Shown: in pieces, positions 27,676-38,384 of the stretch
How positions within the stretch are numbered: the first letter of the stretch is position 1
Layout: the number at the start of each line of letters is the position of its first letter
NCBI GenBank assembly: GCA_028825445.1
Contig: JAPKAD010000016.1
Span: 1 to 46,360 of the forward strand
DNA: 46,360 nucleotides
Source of the DNA: Octadecabacter sp.
Lineage (GTDB): Bacteria; Pseudomonadota; Alphaproteobacteria; Rhodobacterales; Rhodobacteraceae
Direction: 5' to 3'
The notes under the pieces: generated by a model
Told to the model about the DNA's origin: nothing
The model's input: only the letters and a program-made list of their open reading frames with translations
Databases searched by the model: none
Position numbers and translations under genes: made by a program

Positions 27676-29307
27676 CTATCGAAACCTCTTGCGCAGCTCA
27701 AACTTCTGGACTTTGCCCGTCGATGTCTTGGGCAATTCGCCAAACACGATCTTTTTTGGGCATTTGAATCCGGCCAGCCGCTCTTTGGTGAATACGATCA
27801 ATGCGGCTGCGTCACCTTTGTGTCCAACTTTCAATTCAACAAAGGCGCAGGGTACTTCGCCCCATTTGTCATCCGGCATCGCCACAACGGCACAGAGCAT
27901 AACATCTGGATGCCCCATCAGGGCCGCTTCAACTTCAACAGATGATATATTTTCACCACCGGAAATGATAATGTCTTTGGCGCGATCTACTATCTGCATG
28001 GATCCATCGGGGTGTTGCACCGCCAAATCCTCAGAATTGAAATATCCGCCACTGAACGCCTTGGCGGTAGCATTAGGATTTTTAAGATAGCCCTTCATCA
28101 CTGAGTTTCCCCTGATCACGATCTGACCTTGGGTTTTGCCGTCCATCTTAACCTGTTCCATTGCACCGGTCTCAATCAAGGACATAACAGTGATATCTTC
28201 CATTTGCGGAAACGCAACACCTTGGCGGGCCTTGATTGCGGCAACCTTATCCACGGGTAAGCTATCCCAATCATTGTTCCACAAACACTCTGTGACGTGG
28301 CCAAAGGTTTCTGTCAGTCCGTAAACCTGTTGCACGTTGAAGCCCAAATCACCAATAGCGGCCAGTGTTGCGGGTGCAGGCGGCGCACCGGCAGTAAATA
28401 CCTCAACGGTATGATCAAAATCACGTCGATCTTCGGGTTTTGCGTTTACTAGCAGATTCAAAACTATAGGCGCACCGCCAAAATGTGTTACGCCTTCATC
28501 GACAATCGCATTATAAATAGCCGCAGCCGACACGTCGCGACAGCACACGACTGTGCCGCCCAGCATTGGGATCATCCATGTGTGGTTCCAGCCATTACAA
28601 TGAAACAATGGCACGATGGTTAAATAGCGCGGGTGCAGCGTCATGCGCCACGTTACAGGGGTGCCAACCGTCATTAGATAAGCGCCGCGGTGGTGATAAA
28701 CAACGCCTTTGGGCCGACCAGTTGTGCCGGATGTGTAATTCAGCGCAAGGCTCTCCCATTCATCATCGGGCATTATCCATATAAAGCTTGGGTCGCCAGT
28801 AGCTAGAAATGTCTCATAATTAATTTGCTCGCCAATCTCGGGAACACCAGCAATCGGGTCTGGGACCTCAACGACTAGTGGTGCCTTCCCCTCCATTGCT
28901 TCAATTGCTTGCATGCAGACTGGAAGGAACTGGCTGTCGCATAGTACCACCTTTGCCTCACCATGATCAAAAATATAGGCGATAGTATCAACGTCTAGCC
29001 GGATATTGATGGTGTTCAGCACCGCCCCCGCCGCGGGAACGCCAAAATGGGCTTCGGCTTGGGCGGGGATGTTAGGCAGCAGCGTCGCAACCACATCGCC
29101 CTGAACAACGCCTGCAATCTGCAATGCACTCGCCAATTGGCTAACTCGAACATGATAATCGCGGTAGTTCAGACGCATATTGCCATAAACTAATGCCTCA
29201 CGGTCCGCAAAAACCTTAGCCGCACGAGCCAGATGGCTCAACGGGGTAAGTGGTACATAATTCGCAGGTGTTTTATCAAGCCCTGTTTCATCCCTCATCC
29301 AACCCAT
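27676..29307 (-). CDS. acyl-CoA synthetase, plant-AAE/BZO1-like type
   Basis: 543 residues, AMP-forming ligase. AMP-binding motif YTSGTTGRPKGVVYHHRGAY starts at residue 191; FHCNGWNHTW, QQVYGLTETFG and the hinge/core VDRAKDIIISGGENISSVEV follow; the C-terminal lysine is in LPKTSTGKVQKFEL. The FHCNGW block and VTHFGGAPIVLN match the plant peroxisomal acyl-activating enzyme group, whose members take medium-chain, branched or aromatic acids; DmdB-type 3-methylmercaptopropionate ligases are more distant relatives. Substrate unknown. With the beta-oxidation operon a few kilobases away it could supply acyl-CoAs. It is divergent from an EamA transporter gene. Confidence 0.88.
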   Translation of the reverse strand: MGWMRDETGLDKTPANYVPLTPLSHLARAAKVFADREALVYGNMRLNYRDYHVRVSQLASALQIAGVVQGDVVATLLPNIPAQAEAHFGVPAAGAVLNTINIRLDVDTIAYIFDHGEAKVVLCDSQFLPVCMQAIEAMEGKAPLVVEVPDPIAGVPEIGEQINYETFLATGDPSFIWIMPDDEWESLALNYTSGTTGRPKGVVYHHRGAYLMTVGTPVTWRMTLHPRYLTIVPLFHCNGWNHTWMIPMLGGTVVCCRDVSAAAIYNAIVDEGVTHFGGAPIVLNLLVNAKPEDRRDFDHTVEVFTAGAPPAPATLAAIGDLGFNVQQVYGLTETFGHVTECLWNNDWDSLPVDKVAAIKARQGVAFPQMEDITVMSLIETGAMEQVKMDGKTQGQIVIRGNSVMKGYLKNPNATAKAFSGGYFNSEDLAVQHPDGSMQIVDRAKDIIISGGENISSVEVEAALMGHPDVMLCAVVAMPDDKWGEVPCAFVELKVGHKGDAAALIVFTKERLAGFKCPKKIVFGELPKTSTGKVQKFELRKRFR

Positions 29308-29448
29308 GCGCGTTTCCTCCCAGACATTGCAGCTACCAAGTTGTCCCAGATTTCGCAGATGTCAAACGCCGATGTTCTCCAGCGTGTCGCTTTTGGACTG
29401 GCGCACTGGCCGCGCGACGGGGACAGTGCGCCAAAGGATGGACCGAAA

Positions 29449-30348
29449 ATGCAAGCTACGAACCTTAAGTTGTCGATGATTTGCACCCTATGCGGCATGT
29501 TCGTGCTTGGCATGACGGACAATCTAATCCCACTTATTTCTGAAAACTCTGGTCTTTGGCTGTTTCAATTGGCGCGTTCCGTCGCGACCTTACCGATGTT
29601 GGTACTTCTTGCGCTGCTTGGTCTTGGCACTTTGCGTGCAAACCGGCCACTACACGTACTGGCACGTAATTTTTTTACAAGCACGGGGCTGCTTATCTAT
29701 TTTGGCTGCCTCGCCTTTTTACCCATCGGTGTTGCCGTGGCTGGCCTGTTCACAGCCCCAATTTTCGTTTTAATTTTATCGGTGTTGTTTCGAGGTCAGT
29801 CTGTCGGGTTTTGGCGCTGTGCGGCTGTTGCTATTGGGTTTAGTGGTGCGGTGCTGGTGGTGTGGCCGCAGGATGGTAATATCACTGTGTTGGCCTTTGT
29901 GCCGATCATCGCGGGTGTGTTTTATGCGGTCGGCGCCATCGGTACCCGTGCGTGGTGCGAAGGCGAAAGCGTGTTGGTGATGACGATGGCTTATTTTGTC
30001 ATCCTTGGCGTCTATGGCTTACTGGGCGTCACCGCGCTAACCATTTGGCCAATCGACGCGCCATTTGGTGTGGATGGCTGGTTGCAGCGGGGCTTTGTGC
30101 CAATGACGATTACCATGATTTGGGTTATCATAGGTCAAGCTGTTGGCAGTATCATTGGAGTCGGTCTGTTGACCCGTGGCTATCAACTAGGTGAGGCATC
30201 GTATGTTGCTATTAACGAATATTCTCTAATCTTATTCGCTGCGATTTTTGGGTGGATCATGTGGGGGCAAACTTTGGGTGTATTGGCTCTATTTGGTATT
30301 GCTTGCATTATCGCCTCAGGGTCGATGATTGCATTGAGGTCAAAGTGA
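29449..30348 (+). CDS. DMT-superfamily EamA-type transporter
   Basis: 299 residues from ATG 29449 (AAAGGATGG upstream). Ten hydrophobic segments in two EamA repeats, as in RhaT/EamA carriers of amino acids or metabolites: first repeat from LSMICTLCGMFVLGMTDNLI to GFSGAVLVVWP, second from LAFVPIIAGVFYAVGAIGTR to ACIIASGSMI. The open frame extends to 29233 and includes ATG 29359, but the added part is not EamA-like and overlaps the divergent acyl-CoA synthetase start. Substrate unknown. Confidence 0.85.
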   Translation: MQATNLKLSMICTLCGMFVLGMTDNLIPLISENSGLWLFQLARSVATLPMLVLLALLGLGTLRANRPLHVLARNFFTSTGLLIYFGCLAFLPIGVAVAGLFTAPIFVLILSVLFRGQSVGFWRCAAVAIGFSGAVLVVWPQDGNITVLAFVPIIAGVFYAVGAIGTRAWCEGESVLVMTMAYFVILGVYGLLGVTALTIWPIDAPFGVDGWLQRGFVPMTITMIWVIIGQAVGSIIGVGLLTRGYQLGEASYVAINEYSLILFAAIFGWIMWGQTLGVLALFGIACIIASGSMIALRSK

Positions 30349-31380
30349 GGATTTTATGATTATTTTATATGGGCAAGCTTATCCTTTGATCATATCCTCA
30401 AAATCTGTTTGACGGTGATGGCGTTGGCTCTGGAAAACTTCAGTAAAGTGCATAAAAATATAATTGATGACACGCCGAAAGCATGCAACCGGCGTGGTAT
30501 CATGAAAAGTGTTGAAACCGCAGAATGACTATGGGTATGTTTAATATCAGCTGACTTCGAAAGCTCAATTACCTGTATTGCGATGTCTGACCTGATGATC
30601 TTCACCTTTGTGCATAATTTGTGAGGCCTAATGGTGAGCTATTATTATTGGCTCAAGACACTGATGTTCGATCATCTGCCTGTTATGTCAACTCAGTCCC
30701 AGAATTTTGCCAGCCCCTTTAATGCGTTGCTGACCAAAGACATATTTAGCACCAAATCTTGTGCGCGTATATGGATGGTGATGTGGGTATTGTGCGCGCT
30801 GACCTTTATAATCGAGTGCACATTTTACTGATGATTTTGCGCCGCTCGCGACTTACCTTAACCTAAAGTTGGTCTTGCCAATTGCCAACCTAAGCCAAGA
30901 CCATCAGGATTAGTGTGGCTTTTGCGTAGCTTTGGGCTCCAGATTAATGGTGAATTAAGGCTCCATGAAATTGTGAGTTAAGGCTATTGTATCGCTCCAA
31001 GTTTAGACTGGTTAGATGCACTTTAATTTCAGCTATGAAGCTCATGAAGGCTTAGAGTGTAATAAAACCCCACTTGATGCTATGATAATGTTGTAGGTTA
31101 AAAATTTAAAACTAACATGTGATAGCAGACGTTGTGATCTTGAATATTTTAACTGTTAAAACTTGCAATTTGGGTGTTTGGAAAAACAAGAAACCTCATG
31201 GAATACCTCCTGTTTTACTTCACAATCTAAGTATAGATTATGGCTTTATATTTTGTACAGTTGGGCGAATTCAATACGTTGTAAAATATCTCAATGAACC
31301 TGTTGCAATTGAAAAGTTATCCTCATTTCGTTATTTTTAAAATTCTTTCACCAAAATTTACTGGCTGGTAATAAAATTAT
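30349..31380. other. gene-poor stretch after the EamA gene
   Basis: About 1 kb with no convincing gene. A 66-codon frame at 30631-30831 ends in one hydrophobic segment (IWMVMWVLCALTFIIECTF) and could be a small membrane protein, but lacks a ribosome binding site. There is a near-exact 13-base direct repeat, GTGAATTAAGGCT (30950-30962) and GTGAGTTAAGGCT (30973-30985), and an inverted pair TGGTCTTG (30870-30877) and CAAGACCA (30896-30903). Confidence 0.5.
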
Positions 31381-31828
31381 ATGTTTGAGAAATCACTTAA
31401 AATATTTTATTTAACGAACGCTGCACTTCTGTCATCGGAAAATGTAGTTTACGCAGACGGTCCCTGCGGAATCGCACCTGAGAGTGCACGTACCCACATT
31501 ATTTAGCCGACTGATAGTGAGATTTTCGCCAACTTCTTCTAGAAGGCTGTTTTGTCTTCAAGATAGTAGCATTGCTCCCGTTGGGATTGAAATAGAAAAC
31601 ATTAAGTACCAACACCTTATATTTCAAATTAATCCAGCCGCGTTTGATATGGACATGATTTTTTCCACGGTTGATCAGCTCATGTCTTTCGGTGGAGGTG
31701 GGCAAACACAAGGTGTAATGGATCTGCATGTTAGAAGGCATATGTTACAATTTTTTCTGGGGGATCGCTGCAATATGCACCAAGATCCGCCCGCTTTAAA
31801 CCACGTGATTACCGTCATGTTTAAATAA
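31381..31828 (+). pseudogene. probable decayed gene for an exported protein
   Basis: ATG 31381 opens a frame with a signal-peptide-like start (FYLTNAALLSSENVVYADG) that stops after about 41 codons. A second frame over 31484-31828 carries structured-looking sequence (GIEIENIKYQHLIFQINPAAF, MSFGGGGQTQGVMDLH) and ends before the fadJ terminator. Together they suggest one frameshifted gene, but the family is not recognised and chance frames cannot be excluded. Confidence 0.3.
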
Positions 31829-31837
31829 ATTTGAACA

Positions 31838-31873
31838 AAACGAAAAATGGCTGCGCCTTTTTGCGCGGCCATT
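31838..31873 (-). terminator. intrinsic terminator of the beta-oxidation operon
   Basis: On the minus strand AATGGCCGCGC pairs with GCGCAGCCATT (one G-T pair), then TTTTCG and TTTTG. It lies 45 bases beyond the stop of the FadJ-type gene. Confidence 0.85.
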
Positions 31874-31917
31874 GTAGTTTCGGTGCCTCATTTTTATGTG
31901 GTTTTATTGTCCAAACT

Positions 31918-34092
31918 TTAACGGAAACGCCCGTAGAACGATTGGTTTTCGCTAGCCATTTCACGCAATAGGGCTGGGCATTCAAACCTGTTGCCATAAA
32001 CTTTGTTTAGCTCATCACACCGCGCGGCTGCATAGGGCGTCCCAAGTATATCAAGCCAGCTAAACGGGCCACCTGACCAAGGCGAAAAGCCCCAGCCAAG
32101 GATTGCGCCGACATCACCTTCGCGGATGTCCATCAACACGCCTTCTTCAAGTGCACGCACAGCCTCAAGAACTTGGCTGAACAGTAGGCGATGCTGTAAG
32201 TCGACCAGATTGGGTTGTTCATGAGAGGGCGTATATCGTTCTTTCAGCCCTGACCACAAATACAGGCGCTTGCCTTTTTCATCGTAATTGTAAAAGCCCG
32301 CCTTCGTCTTGCGACCAAGGCGACCTTCTTCAGCCATCCAAAAAATCAGTTCGTCCGCGGTGTCGTCATAGGCATTACCCATCGCCATCTTCGTTGCCTT
32401 AGCAATCTTAACTCCAAGATCAATGCTGGTTTCGTCCGTCAACTGTAATGGACCAAGCGGCATGCCGACCAGTTTGGCAGCATTTTCGATTAGCGCAGGG
32501 GTGACGCCTTCTTGCAGCATTCGTAAGCCTTCGTTGACATAAGGCAGGATGCAGCGGTTGGCGTAAAAGAAACGTTCATCGTTAACGACAATAGGAGTTT
32601 TGCGTATTTGGCGCACAAAATCAAGAGATTTTGCAACCGCCAAATCGCCAGTTTCGCGACCGCGAATGATCTCCACCAGCGCCATTTTATCGACAGGGCT
32701 AAAAAAGTGGATGCCGATGAACTTGTCTGCGCGCATAGAAGCTTTGGCCAATTCAGTAATTGGCAGTGTGGATGTGTTTGTGGCAAAGATGCAGTCGTCG
32801 CCGACGATCGCTTCGACCTTCTTTGTCATCTCGGCTTTGACGCTGACGTCCTCGAACACGGCTTCAATGATCAGATCGCAGCCTTTCAGAGCGTTAAGAT
32901 CGGTGGTGGCCGTTATCATGCTCAACACTTTAGCCTTTTTTTCAGCAGTTACTTTCTTAAGCGCAATTCCTTTATCCATATAGTTGGAAGTGTAGGATTT
33001 TCCCGTGTCAGATGAGGTTTGTTCACGGTCGATTAACACGACCTCGATACCTGCGAGCGCGGACACCAGAGAAATACCAGCTCCCATCATGCCTGCACCT
33101 AAGACGCCAACTTTCTTGACAGTTTGGTCGGCAACATCCGGGCGGTTTGCGCCCTTATCCAAAGCTTCTTTATTGATGAACAAAGACCGAATCATCGCCT
33201 CTGAACTTGGGTTCATTAGCACATTGGTAAACCAACGTGCCTCTATCCTCAGGGCAGTATCGAACGGCACCATTGCCCCCTCATAGACTGCAGACAACAA
33301 TGCCTTGGCCGCTGGATATACGCCTTGAGTCTTGCCGTTCACCATTGCGGACGCACCGACGAAAGTCATGAAGCCTGCAGGGTGGTAGGGTTCACCACCG
33401 GGCATTTTGTAGCCCTTTTCATCCCATGACTTGACGATCTTTGGCCCTGACAGTACCCATGCTTTTGCCTTTGCCATCAACTCATTCGCCGCAACAACTT
33501 CATCGACAACCCCAGCCTGCATCGCTCTTTTGGGATCGTTTATTTTCCCTTCAAGTAGCAGCGGTGACGCCACCATCGCGCCAAGCTTGCGCACCAGACG
33601 AGTTGTACCGCCCATGCCCGGAAAGATACCGACCAAAATTTCAGGCAGGCCGATTTTGGCCTTTGGATTATCCACCACAAAAATGCGGTGGCAGGCGAGT
33701 GGAATTTCCAAACCAATTCCAAGTGCTGTGCCTGGAAGAGCTGCTGCAATCGGTTTGCCGCCTTTATTGGTTTTGGGATCCATTCCAGCACGTTCAATCT
33801 TGCGCAGAATAGCATGAGATTTCATCAAACCATCCATCAGGCCTTTGGCTGGATTATCGCCTGCAGATGCCTTCATTTTGGCGATGACGTTCAAATCCAT
33901 TCCTCCAGCAAACGTGTCTTTACCGGAAGTAATAATCATACCTTTAATGTCATCGTCAGACAATGCGGCGTCGATGCACATATCTAGATTGTCCCAGCCT
34001 TCAAGGCTGAGGACATTCATGGATTTTCCAAGCACATCCCAAGTAATAATTGCAACGCCATCAGCATCTATTTTCATTGTAAAATCAGCCAT
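31918..34092 (-). CDS. fadJ: multifunctional enoyl-CoA hydratase/3-hydroxyacyl-CoA dehydrogenase
   Basis: 724 residues. N-terminal crotonase domain (about 1-200) with catalytic Glu129 in IGLEIPLACH and Glu151 in GLPEILVGIFPGMGGT; linker; NAD-binding dehydrogenase domain from about 325 with GAGMMG at 332-337 and HFFSPVDKM; then two C-terminal dehydrogenase repeats. It carries out hydration and NAD-dependent oxidation in beta-oxidation. FadJ and FadB are both possible names; the cluster with thiolase and acyl-CoA dehydrogenase is clear. It starts 11 bases after the thiolase stop and is the last gene of the operon. Confidence 0.94.
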   Translation of the reverse strand: MADFTMKIDADGVAIITWDVLGKSMNVLSLEGWDNLDMCIDAALSDDDIKGMIITSGKDTFAGGMDLNVIAKMKASAGDNPAKGLMDGLMKSHAILRKIERAGMDPKTNKGGKPIAAALPGTALGIGLEIPLACHRIFVVDNPKAKIGLPEILVGIFPGMGGTTRLVRKLGAMVASPLLLEGKINDPKRAMQAGVVDEVVAANELMAKAKAWVLSGPKIVKSWDEKGYKMPGGEPYHPAGFMTFVGASAMVNGKTQGVYPAAKALLSAVYEGAMVPFDTALRIEARWFTNVLMNPSSEAMIRSLFINKEALDKGANRPDVADQTVKKVGVLGAGMMGAGISLVSALAGIEVVLIDREQTSSDTGKSYTSNYMDKGIALKKVTAEKKAKVLSMITATTDLNALKGCDLIIEAVFEDVSVKAEMTKKVEAIVGDDCIFATNTSTLPITELAKASMRADKFIGIHFFSPVDKMALVEIIRGRETGDLAVAKSLDFVRQIRKTPIVVNDERFFYANRCILPYVNEGLRMLQEGVTPALIENAAKLVGMPLGPLQLTDETSIDLGVKIAKATKMAMGNAYDDTADELIFWMAEEGRLGRKTKAGFYNYDEKGKRLYLWSGLKERYTPSHEQPNLVDLQHRLLFSQVLEAVRALEEGVLMDIREGDVGAILGWGFSPWSGGPFSWLDILGTPYAAARCDELNKVYGNRFECPALLREMASENQSFYGRFR

Positions 34093-34103
34093 ATTGTTGC
34101 TCC

Positions 34104-35315
34104 TTACACGCGTTCAATAATAGTTGCTGCACCCATGCCTGATGCGATGCACAAGGTAGCGAGGCCGACTTCTTTGTCAGACCGCTCAAGCTCATCGAGT
34201 AGCGTGCCGATGATGATCGCGCCAGTCGCACCCAATGGGTGCCCCATTGCAATCGATCCACCATTCACGTTGACCAAGGAATGGTCGACTTTGAATGCCT
34301 GCATGAAACGTAGCACAACGCTTGAGAACGCCTCGTTAACTTCAAACAAATCGATATCTTTAATATTCATTCTCGCATCTAAAAGGATTTTATGCGTTAC
34401 TGGAACTGGACCCGTCAGCATAATTGTTGGATCAGTTCCAATTTTTGCGGTCTGGCGAATGCGCGCGCGTGGTGTCAGACCATATTTGTTCCCGTATTCC
34501 TTAGACCCGATCAATACGCCAGCAGCACCGTCCACAATACCTGAGCTGTTGCCCGCGGTGTGGATGTGATTGATCCGCTCAAGATGGGGGTATTTCATCA
34601 GCGCAACCTTGTCGAAACCCGGCATGACTTCGCCCATTGCTTGGAATGCTGAGTTCAGCGCCCCTAAAGAATGCATGTCCGTCTGCGGGCGCATGTATTC
34701 GTCTGTGTCCAGAATCGTTAGGCCGTTCTGATCCAATACAGGCACGATAGATTTTCTGAAATGGCCCGCGTCCCATGCGGCTTTTGCACGACGCTGTGAT
34801 TCAACGGCCAGCGCATCGGCGTCACTGCGCGAAAACCCATATTCGGTAGCAATAATGTCAGCTGAGATGCCTTGGGGTACAAAATAAGTATCCATGGCAA
34901 TAGAAGGGTCAACAGCAATTGCTGCACCATCGCTGCCCATGGGCACGCGGCTCATCATCTCTACGCCGCCAGCAATATATGCTTCGCCTGCACCGCCTTT
35001 GATTTGGTTTGCTGCAAGGTTCACGGCTTCCATACCTGATGCACAAAAACGATTGATCGCAAGGCCTGGAATAGATTGATCCAGATTGGACGTGAGTACG
35101 GCAGTCCGTGCAAGGCAGCCACCTTGTTCCTTGACTTGGGTGACATTACCCCAAATTACATCCTCGACGGCATGGCCTTTTAGTTTGTTGCGATCTTTTA
35201 GGGCGTTTAAAATGCCAGCGGAAAGGTACGAAGAAGTTACTTCGTGCAGGCTACCGTCCTGTCGGCCCTTTCCACGCGGTGTGCGGATTGCGTCGTAGAT
35301 ATATGCGTCGGTCAT
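34104..35315 (-). CDS. fadA: acetyl-CoA C-acyltransferase (3-ketoacyl-CoA thiolase)
   Basis: 403 residues, thiolase fold. Nucleophile Cys91 in INRFCASGMEAV, catalytic His in AMGHPLGATGA and the second Cys389 in LCIASGMGAA. Cleaves 3-ketoacyl-CoA to acetyl-CoA and a shortened acyl-CoA. The N-terminus YIYDAIRTPRGKGRQDGSLH is of the FadA/FadI degradative kind rather than PhaA. It lies between GST (eight-base gap) and the FadJ-type gene (11-base gap). Confidence 0.94.
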   Translation of the reverse strand: MTDAYIYDAIRTPRGKGRQDGSLHEVTSSYLSAGILNALKDRNKLKGHAVEDVIWGNVTQVKEQGGCLARTAVLTSNLDQSIPGLAINRFCASGMEAVNLAANQIKGGAGEAYIAGGVEMMSRVPMGSDGAAIAVDPSIAMDTYFVPQGISADIIATEYGFSRSDADALAVESQRRAKAAWDAGHFRKSIVPVLDQNGLTILDTDEYMRPQTDMHSLGALNSAFQAMGEVMPGFDKVALMKYPHLERINHIHTAGNSSGIVDGAAGVLIGSKEYGNKYGLTPRARIRQTAKIGTDPTIMLTGPVPVTHKILLDARMNIKDIDLFEVNEAFSSVVLRFMQAFKVDHSLVNVNGGSIAMGHPLGATGAIIIGTLLDELERSDKEVGLATLCIASGMGAATIIERV

Positions 35316-35324
35316 TGTTATTCC

Positions 35325-35957
35325 TTAGCTGCGATCTTTGGGGTTACCTGGCATCAGATCATATGGGTATTTAAAACCTTTGGTGCCCTCTATGCGGGTC
35401 ATCCAAGCGTTTATGTGGGGGAACTCAGAGCGGTTGAACCCAAATTGTTCGGGATAAAATAGATATCCAACACATGCGATGTCGGCGATGCTAAGCCCGT
35501 CACCTGCCAGGTACGGTGTTGCTTCCAACTGAGTTTCCATGATTCTTAACGCGCCCATCAGGCGTGTGGTCATAAATGTTATTATGTCTGCATTACGCTT
35601 TTCTTCGGGCAGAAAATTTATATGGAAGCGCAAAGTGCCAGCAATACCGCTAACCTTGTGATTGTCAAAAAACATCCAGCGAAGAATGTCACGCCGTTCT
35701 GCAGCGGATCGCCCACCTAGTTTACCGGTTTTGGATGACACATAATCCTGAATGACGCCCGACTGCGTTAAAATCAGATCACCATCTTCCATCACGGGCA
35801 CTTCGCCCATGACGTTAAGTGCGCGGAACTCTGGAGTGCGTGTCGCGCCGTTAAAGAAATCAACAAAAATGGGCTCCCACTCTGCCTCTGACAATTCTAA
35901 TGTTAGCGCGGCCTTGTAGGCGTTCCCGCTTTCGCCAAAGCTATGTAGTTTGATCAT
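35325..35957 (-). CDS. glutathione S-transferase family protein in the beta-oxidation operon
   Basis: 210 residues from ATG 35957, behind GAGGGGACAAATC, a good ribosome binding site (an upstream start adds eight residues). Thioredoxin-like N-terminal domain: IKLHSFGESGNAYKAALTLE, the cis-Pro motif MGEVPVMED and LTQSGVIQDYV; helical C-terminal domain with GDGLSIADIACVGY containing the N-capping box. The usual Tyr/Ser/Cys catalytic position is filled by the SFGESGN turn. Substrate unknown; it precedes thiolase by eight bases, so it is co-transcribed with beta-oxidation genes. Confidence 0.9.
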   Translation of the reverse strand: MIKLHSFGESGNAYKAALTLELSEAEWEPIFVDFFNGATRTPEFRALNVMGEVPVMEDGDLILTQSGVIQDYVSSKTGKLGGRSAAERRDILRWMFFDNHKVSGIAGTLRFHINFLPEEKRNADIITFMTTRLMGALRIMETQLEATPYLAGDGLSIADIACVGYLFYPEQFGFNRSEFPHINAWMTRIEGTKGFKYPYDLMPGNPKDRS

Positions 35958-36254
35958 GATTTGTCCCCTCCTAGAGGTCACTTGTTAGGCAGAAGTTGCG
36001 CTTACCGTTTTTGCCAAGATGAAGGTAGAACTTTGTCCTTCGTAACGGGGCGTTAACCTTAATGGTTGATGACTAAAGAGTGCAGATAGCTTACGAGCCA
36101 TCCTGCGAATAAAGTGAGGCCTCGACTGTTGTGACTGTTTCAAGAAGATGAAAAAAATCAGCGGTTCGGGGTGAAACACTGCAGCTATTTTTATTTGCTT
36201 CACCTTGGCAGGAAAACAGCTCCTTGATGGTCGGGTTCCCACTTGTACTAATTT

Positions 36255-36467
36255 TCATTTCTTGTCCGCCTCCAATTTGAAATTGAATACTCGCATGCGG
36301 TAATCAAGGGTGTCTTTTCCTACAGTAGAAACAAAACTTTCGAACAGGTATGACAGCGTCTCTCTTTTTCCCAGCCCAGCGTCTTTGGCACAAAGCTTGA
36401 AGCGGCTATAACCCTCTTTGATCATATCCATTGGAAAGCAGCGAGTGAGGCGGAAAATTTTTAACAT
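36255..36467 (-). CDS. small hypothetical protein between acyl-CoA dehydrogenase and GST
   Basis: 70 residues, basic, no signal or membrane segment (IKEGYSRFKLCAKDAGLGKR, LSYLFESFVSTVGKDT). Codon choice resembles neighbouring genes and it lies in the same direction within the beta-oxidation operon, 62 bases after the dehydrogenase stop. No family recognised and the ribosome binding site is weak. The 297 bases between it and GST show nothing convincing. Confidence 0.45.
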   Translation of the reverse strand: MLKIFRLTRCFPMDMIKEGYSRFKLCAKDAGLGKRETLSYLFESFVSTVGKDTLDYRMRVFNFKLEADKK

Positions 36468-36529
36468 TTAAACATTGATATAGGGGCTGGCAGGAGCAGG
36501 TGTAACCTGCCCCCAGCTTTTAAGTCTCG

Positions 36530-38305
36530 TTAAAATTGTGCAGCATCCAATGCCATCACTGTGTTACCACCAGTGTTTATCCGTGAAAGATGCATCTTTG
36601 TGGCTGGCAACTGGCGGGACATATAATAGTGCCCTGTGGCGATTTTGCTATTATGAAAATCAGTATCTGTGTCGCCAGCGGCCAGAGCATCCATTGAGGC
36701 ACGTCCCATTTTTGTCCACATAAAACCAAGGCAAACATGGCCCATCATGTGCATAAAATCATAAGATCCTGAAAGTGCGTCGTTTGGATTTTTCATGTTT
36801 TGCATGAAATACATAGCAGCAGCTTGCAAATCTTTGGAGGCTTCTTGCAGGGGCTCAAGAAAATTAGCCTTGAACTCTTCGTCGGCTTTGTTGTCAGCGA
36901 CATAGGTTTTGATCATTTCAAAGAAAGCGATAACAGTTTTGCCGCCGTTAAGCCCCAACTTCCGCCCGACTAGATCAAGCGCTTGAATACCGTTTGTACC
37001 TTCGTAGATCATCGTAATACGAGCATCACGAACGAACTGTTCCAGTCCCCATTCTTGTGTAAAACCAGAGCCTCCAAGCGTCTGCTGTGCCAAAACGCAG
37101 GTTTCGAATCCTTTGTCTGTGAGGAAGCCTTTTATCACAGGCGTTATTAACGAAATCAGCGCTTCAGCTTCTTCATCGTCGTTTTTGTTACTTCTGTCCA
37201 TCAACGTGGCACCCCAATAAGTTAATGCGCGCGCGCCTTCTACGAACGACTTTTGGTCCATCAGGTTGCGGCGTACATCTGGGTGCACGATGATCGGATC
37301 AGCAGGCTTTTCAGGCGATTCAACCCCTGTCACAGCGCGGCCCTGCAAGCGGTCACGTGCAAATCCAAGCGCATTTTCATAGGCTACAGCACCCTGTGCA
37401 TATCCTTGCAGGCCAACACCTAAACGGGCCTCGTTCATCATCGTGAACATTGCGCGCATGCCTTTGTGCATTTCACCGATGAGGTAGCCGGTGGCACCGT
37501 CATAGTTCATCACACAAGTAGCGTTGCCATGAATACCCATCTTTTTTTCTAAGCCGCCACAAGACAGTGCGTTGCGCGCGCCTACGGATCCATCATCGTT
37601 GATTATGAATTTTGGCACTATAAATAGCGAAATACCTCTTACACCATCCGGTCCACCCGGAATTTTTGCAAGAACGAGGTGGATGATGTTCTCGGATAAA
37701 TCATGTTCGCCGGCAGAAATCCAGATTTTCTGGCCGGAAACCCTATATGTACCATCATTTTGTGGCATTGCTTTGGTGCGCATTAATCCAAGGTCGGTGC
37801 CACAATGAGGTTCGGTCAGGTTCATTGTTCCGGACCATTTTCCTGTAGCCATTTTGGGTAAGTACATCGCTTTTTGTGCGTCTGTACCGTGGGTGACGAT
37901 TGCGGAAATGTTGCCGTGCGTCAGGCCTGGGTACATGTTGAATGCCATGTTCGCAGAAACCATAGGCTCCATGGCGGCGGTGTGCATAATATAAGGCAGG
38001 CCTTGGCCGCCGTATTCTTCTGCCAGATCCATGGACATCCACCCACCCTCAGACATTTTGGTGTAGGCAGCTTTGAATCCGTCGGGTGTGCACACAACAC
38101 CATCTTTAAGACTACATCCCTGTTTGTCGCCCACAGCGTTCAGCGGGGCTAAAACTTCACTTGCCAGCTTTCCTGCCTCACTTAAAACTGCACCCGTAAA
38201 ATCTCGATCAAGATCCGCGAACCCGGGAATATCCATTTTGGAAATATTTAGTACGTTGTGCAGAATGAACTGTTGGTCCTTGGTAGGGGGGGTATAGCTG
38301 GGCAT
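36530..38305 (-). CDS. acyl-CoA dehydrogenase, DmdC/AcdH-like long form
   Basis: 591 residues, FAD enzyme with an extra C-terminal domain (about 460-591). Flavin and substrate blocks: [10 protein letters not shown] (97-106), [19 protein letters not shown] (161-179), [12 protein letters not shown] (191-202); the catalytic base is probably Glu435 in [10 protein letters not shown]. The family includes both general beta-oxidation dehydrogenases and DmdC, the 3-methylmercaptopropionyl-CoA dehydrogenase of DMSP demethylation; sequence alone does not decide. Its place with thiolase and FadJ favours fatty acyl-CoA. A MerR gene lies 79 bases upstream in the same direction. Confidence 0.92.
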   Translation of the reverse strand: MPSYTPPTKDQQFILHNVLNISKMDIPGFADLDRDFTGAVLSEAGKLASEVLAPLNAVGDKQGCSLKDGVVCTPDGFKAAYTKMSEGGWMSMDLAEEYGGQGLPYIMHTAAMEPMVSANMAFNMYPGLTHGNISAIVTHGTDAQKAMYLPKMATGKWSGTMNLTEPHCGTDLGLMRTKAMPQNDGTYRVSGQKIWISAGEHDLSENIIHLVLAKIPGGPDGVRGISLFIVPKFIINDDGSVGARNALSCGGLEKKMGIHGNATCVMNYDGATGYLIGEMHKGMRAMFTMMNEARLGVGLQGYAQGAVAYENALGFARDRLQGRAVTGVESPEKPADPIIVHPDVRRNLMDQKSFVEGARALTYWGATLMDRSNKNDDEEAEALISLITPVIKGFLTDKGFETCVLAQQTLGGSGFTQEWGLEQFVRDARITMIYEGTNGIQALDLVGRKLGLNGGKTVIAFFEMIKTYVADNKADEEFKANFLEPLQEASKDLQAAAMYFMQNMKNPNDALSGSYDFMHMMGHVCLGFMWTKMGRASMDALAAGDTDTDFHNSKIATGHYYMSRQLPATKMHLSRINTGGNTVMALDAAQF

Positions 38306-38384
38306 TGTTTGCTCTTTTCGTGATGAGGTGTGGCGTGACTGAATTTGTAAGTACTAGGCATCAGCTTTAGCTTATAATCTCTGT

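Noticed and set aside
33431-33817. 128-codon plus-strand frame inside the FadJ-type gene
   Set aside because: Antisense shadow of a conserved enzyme; Ser/Pro-rich low-quality translation.
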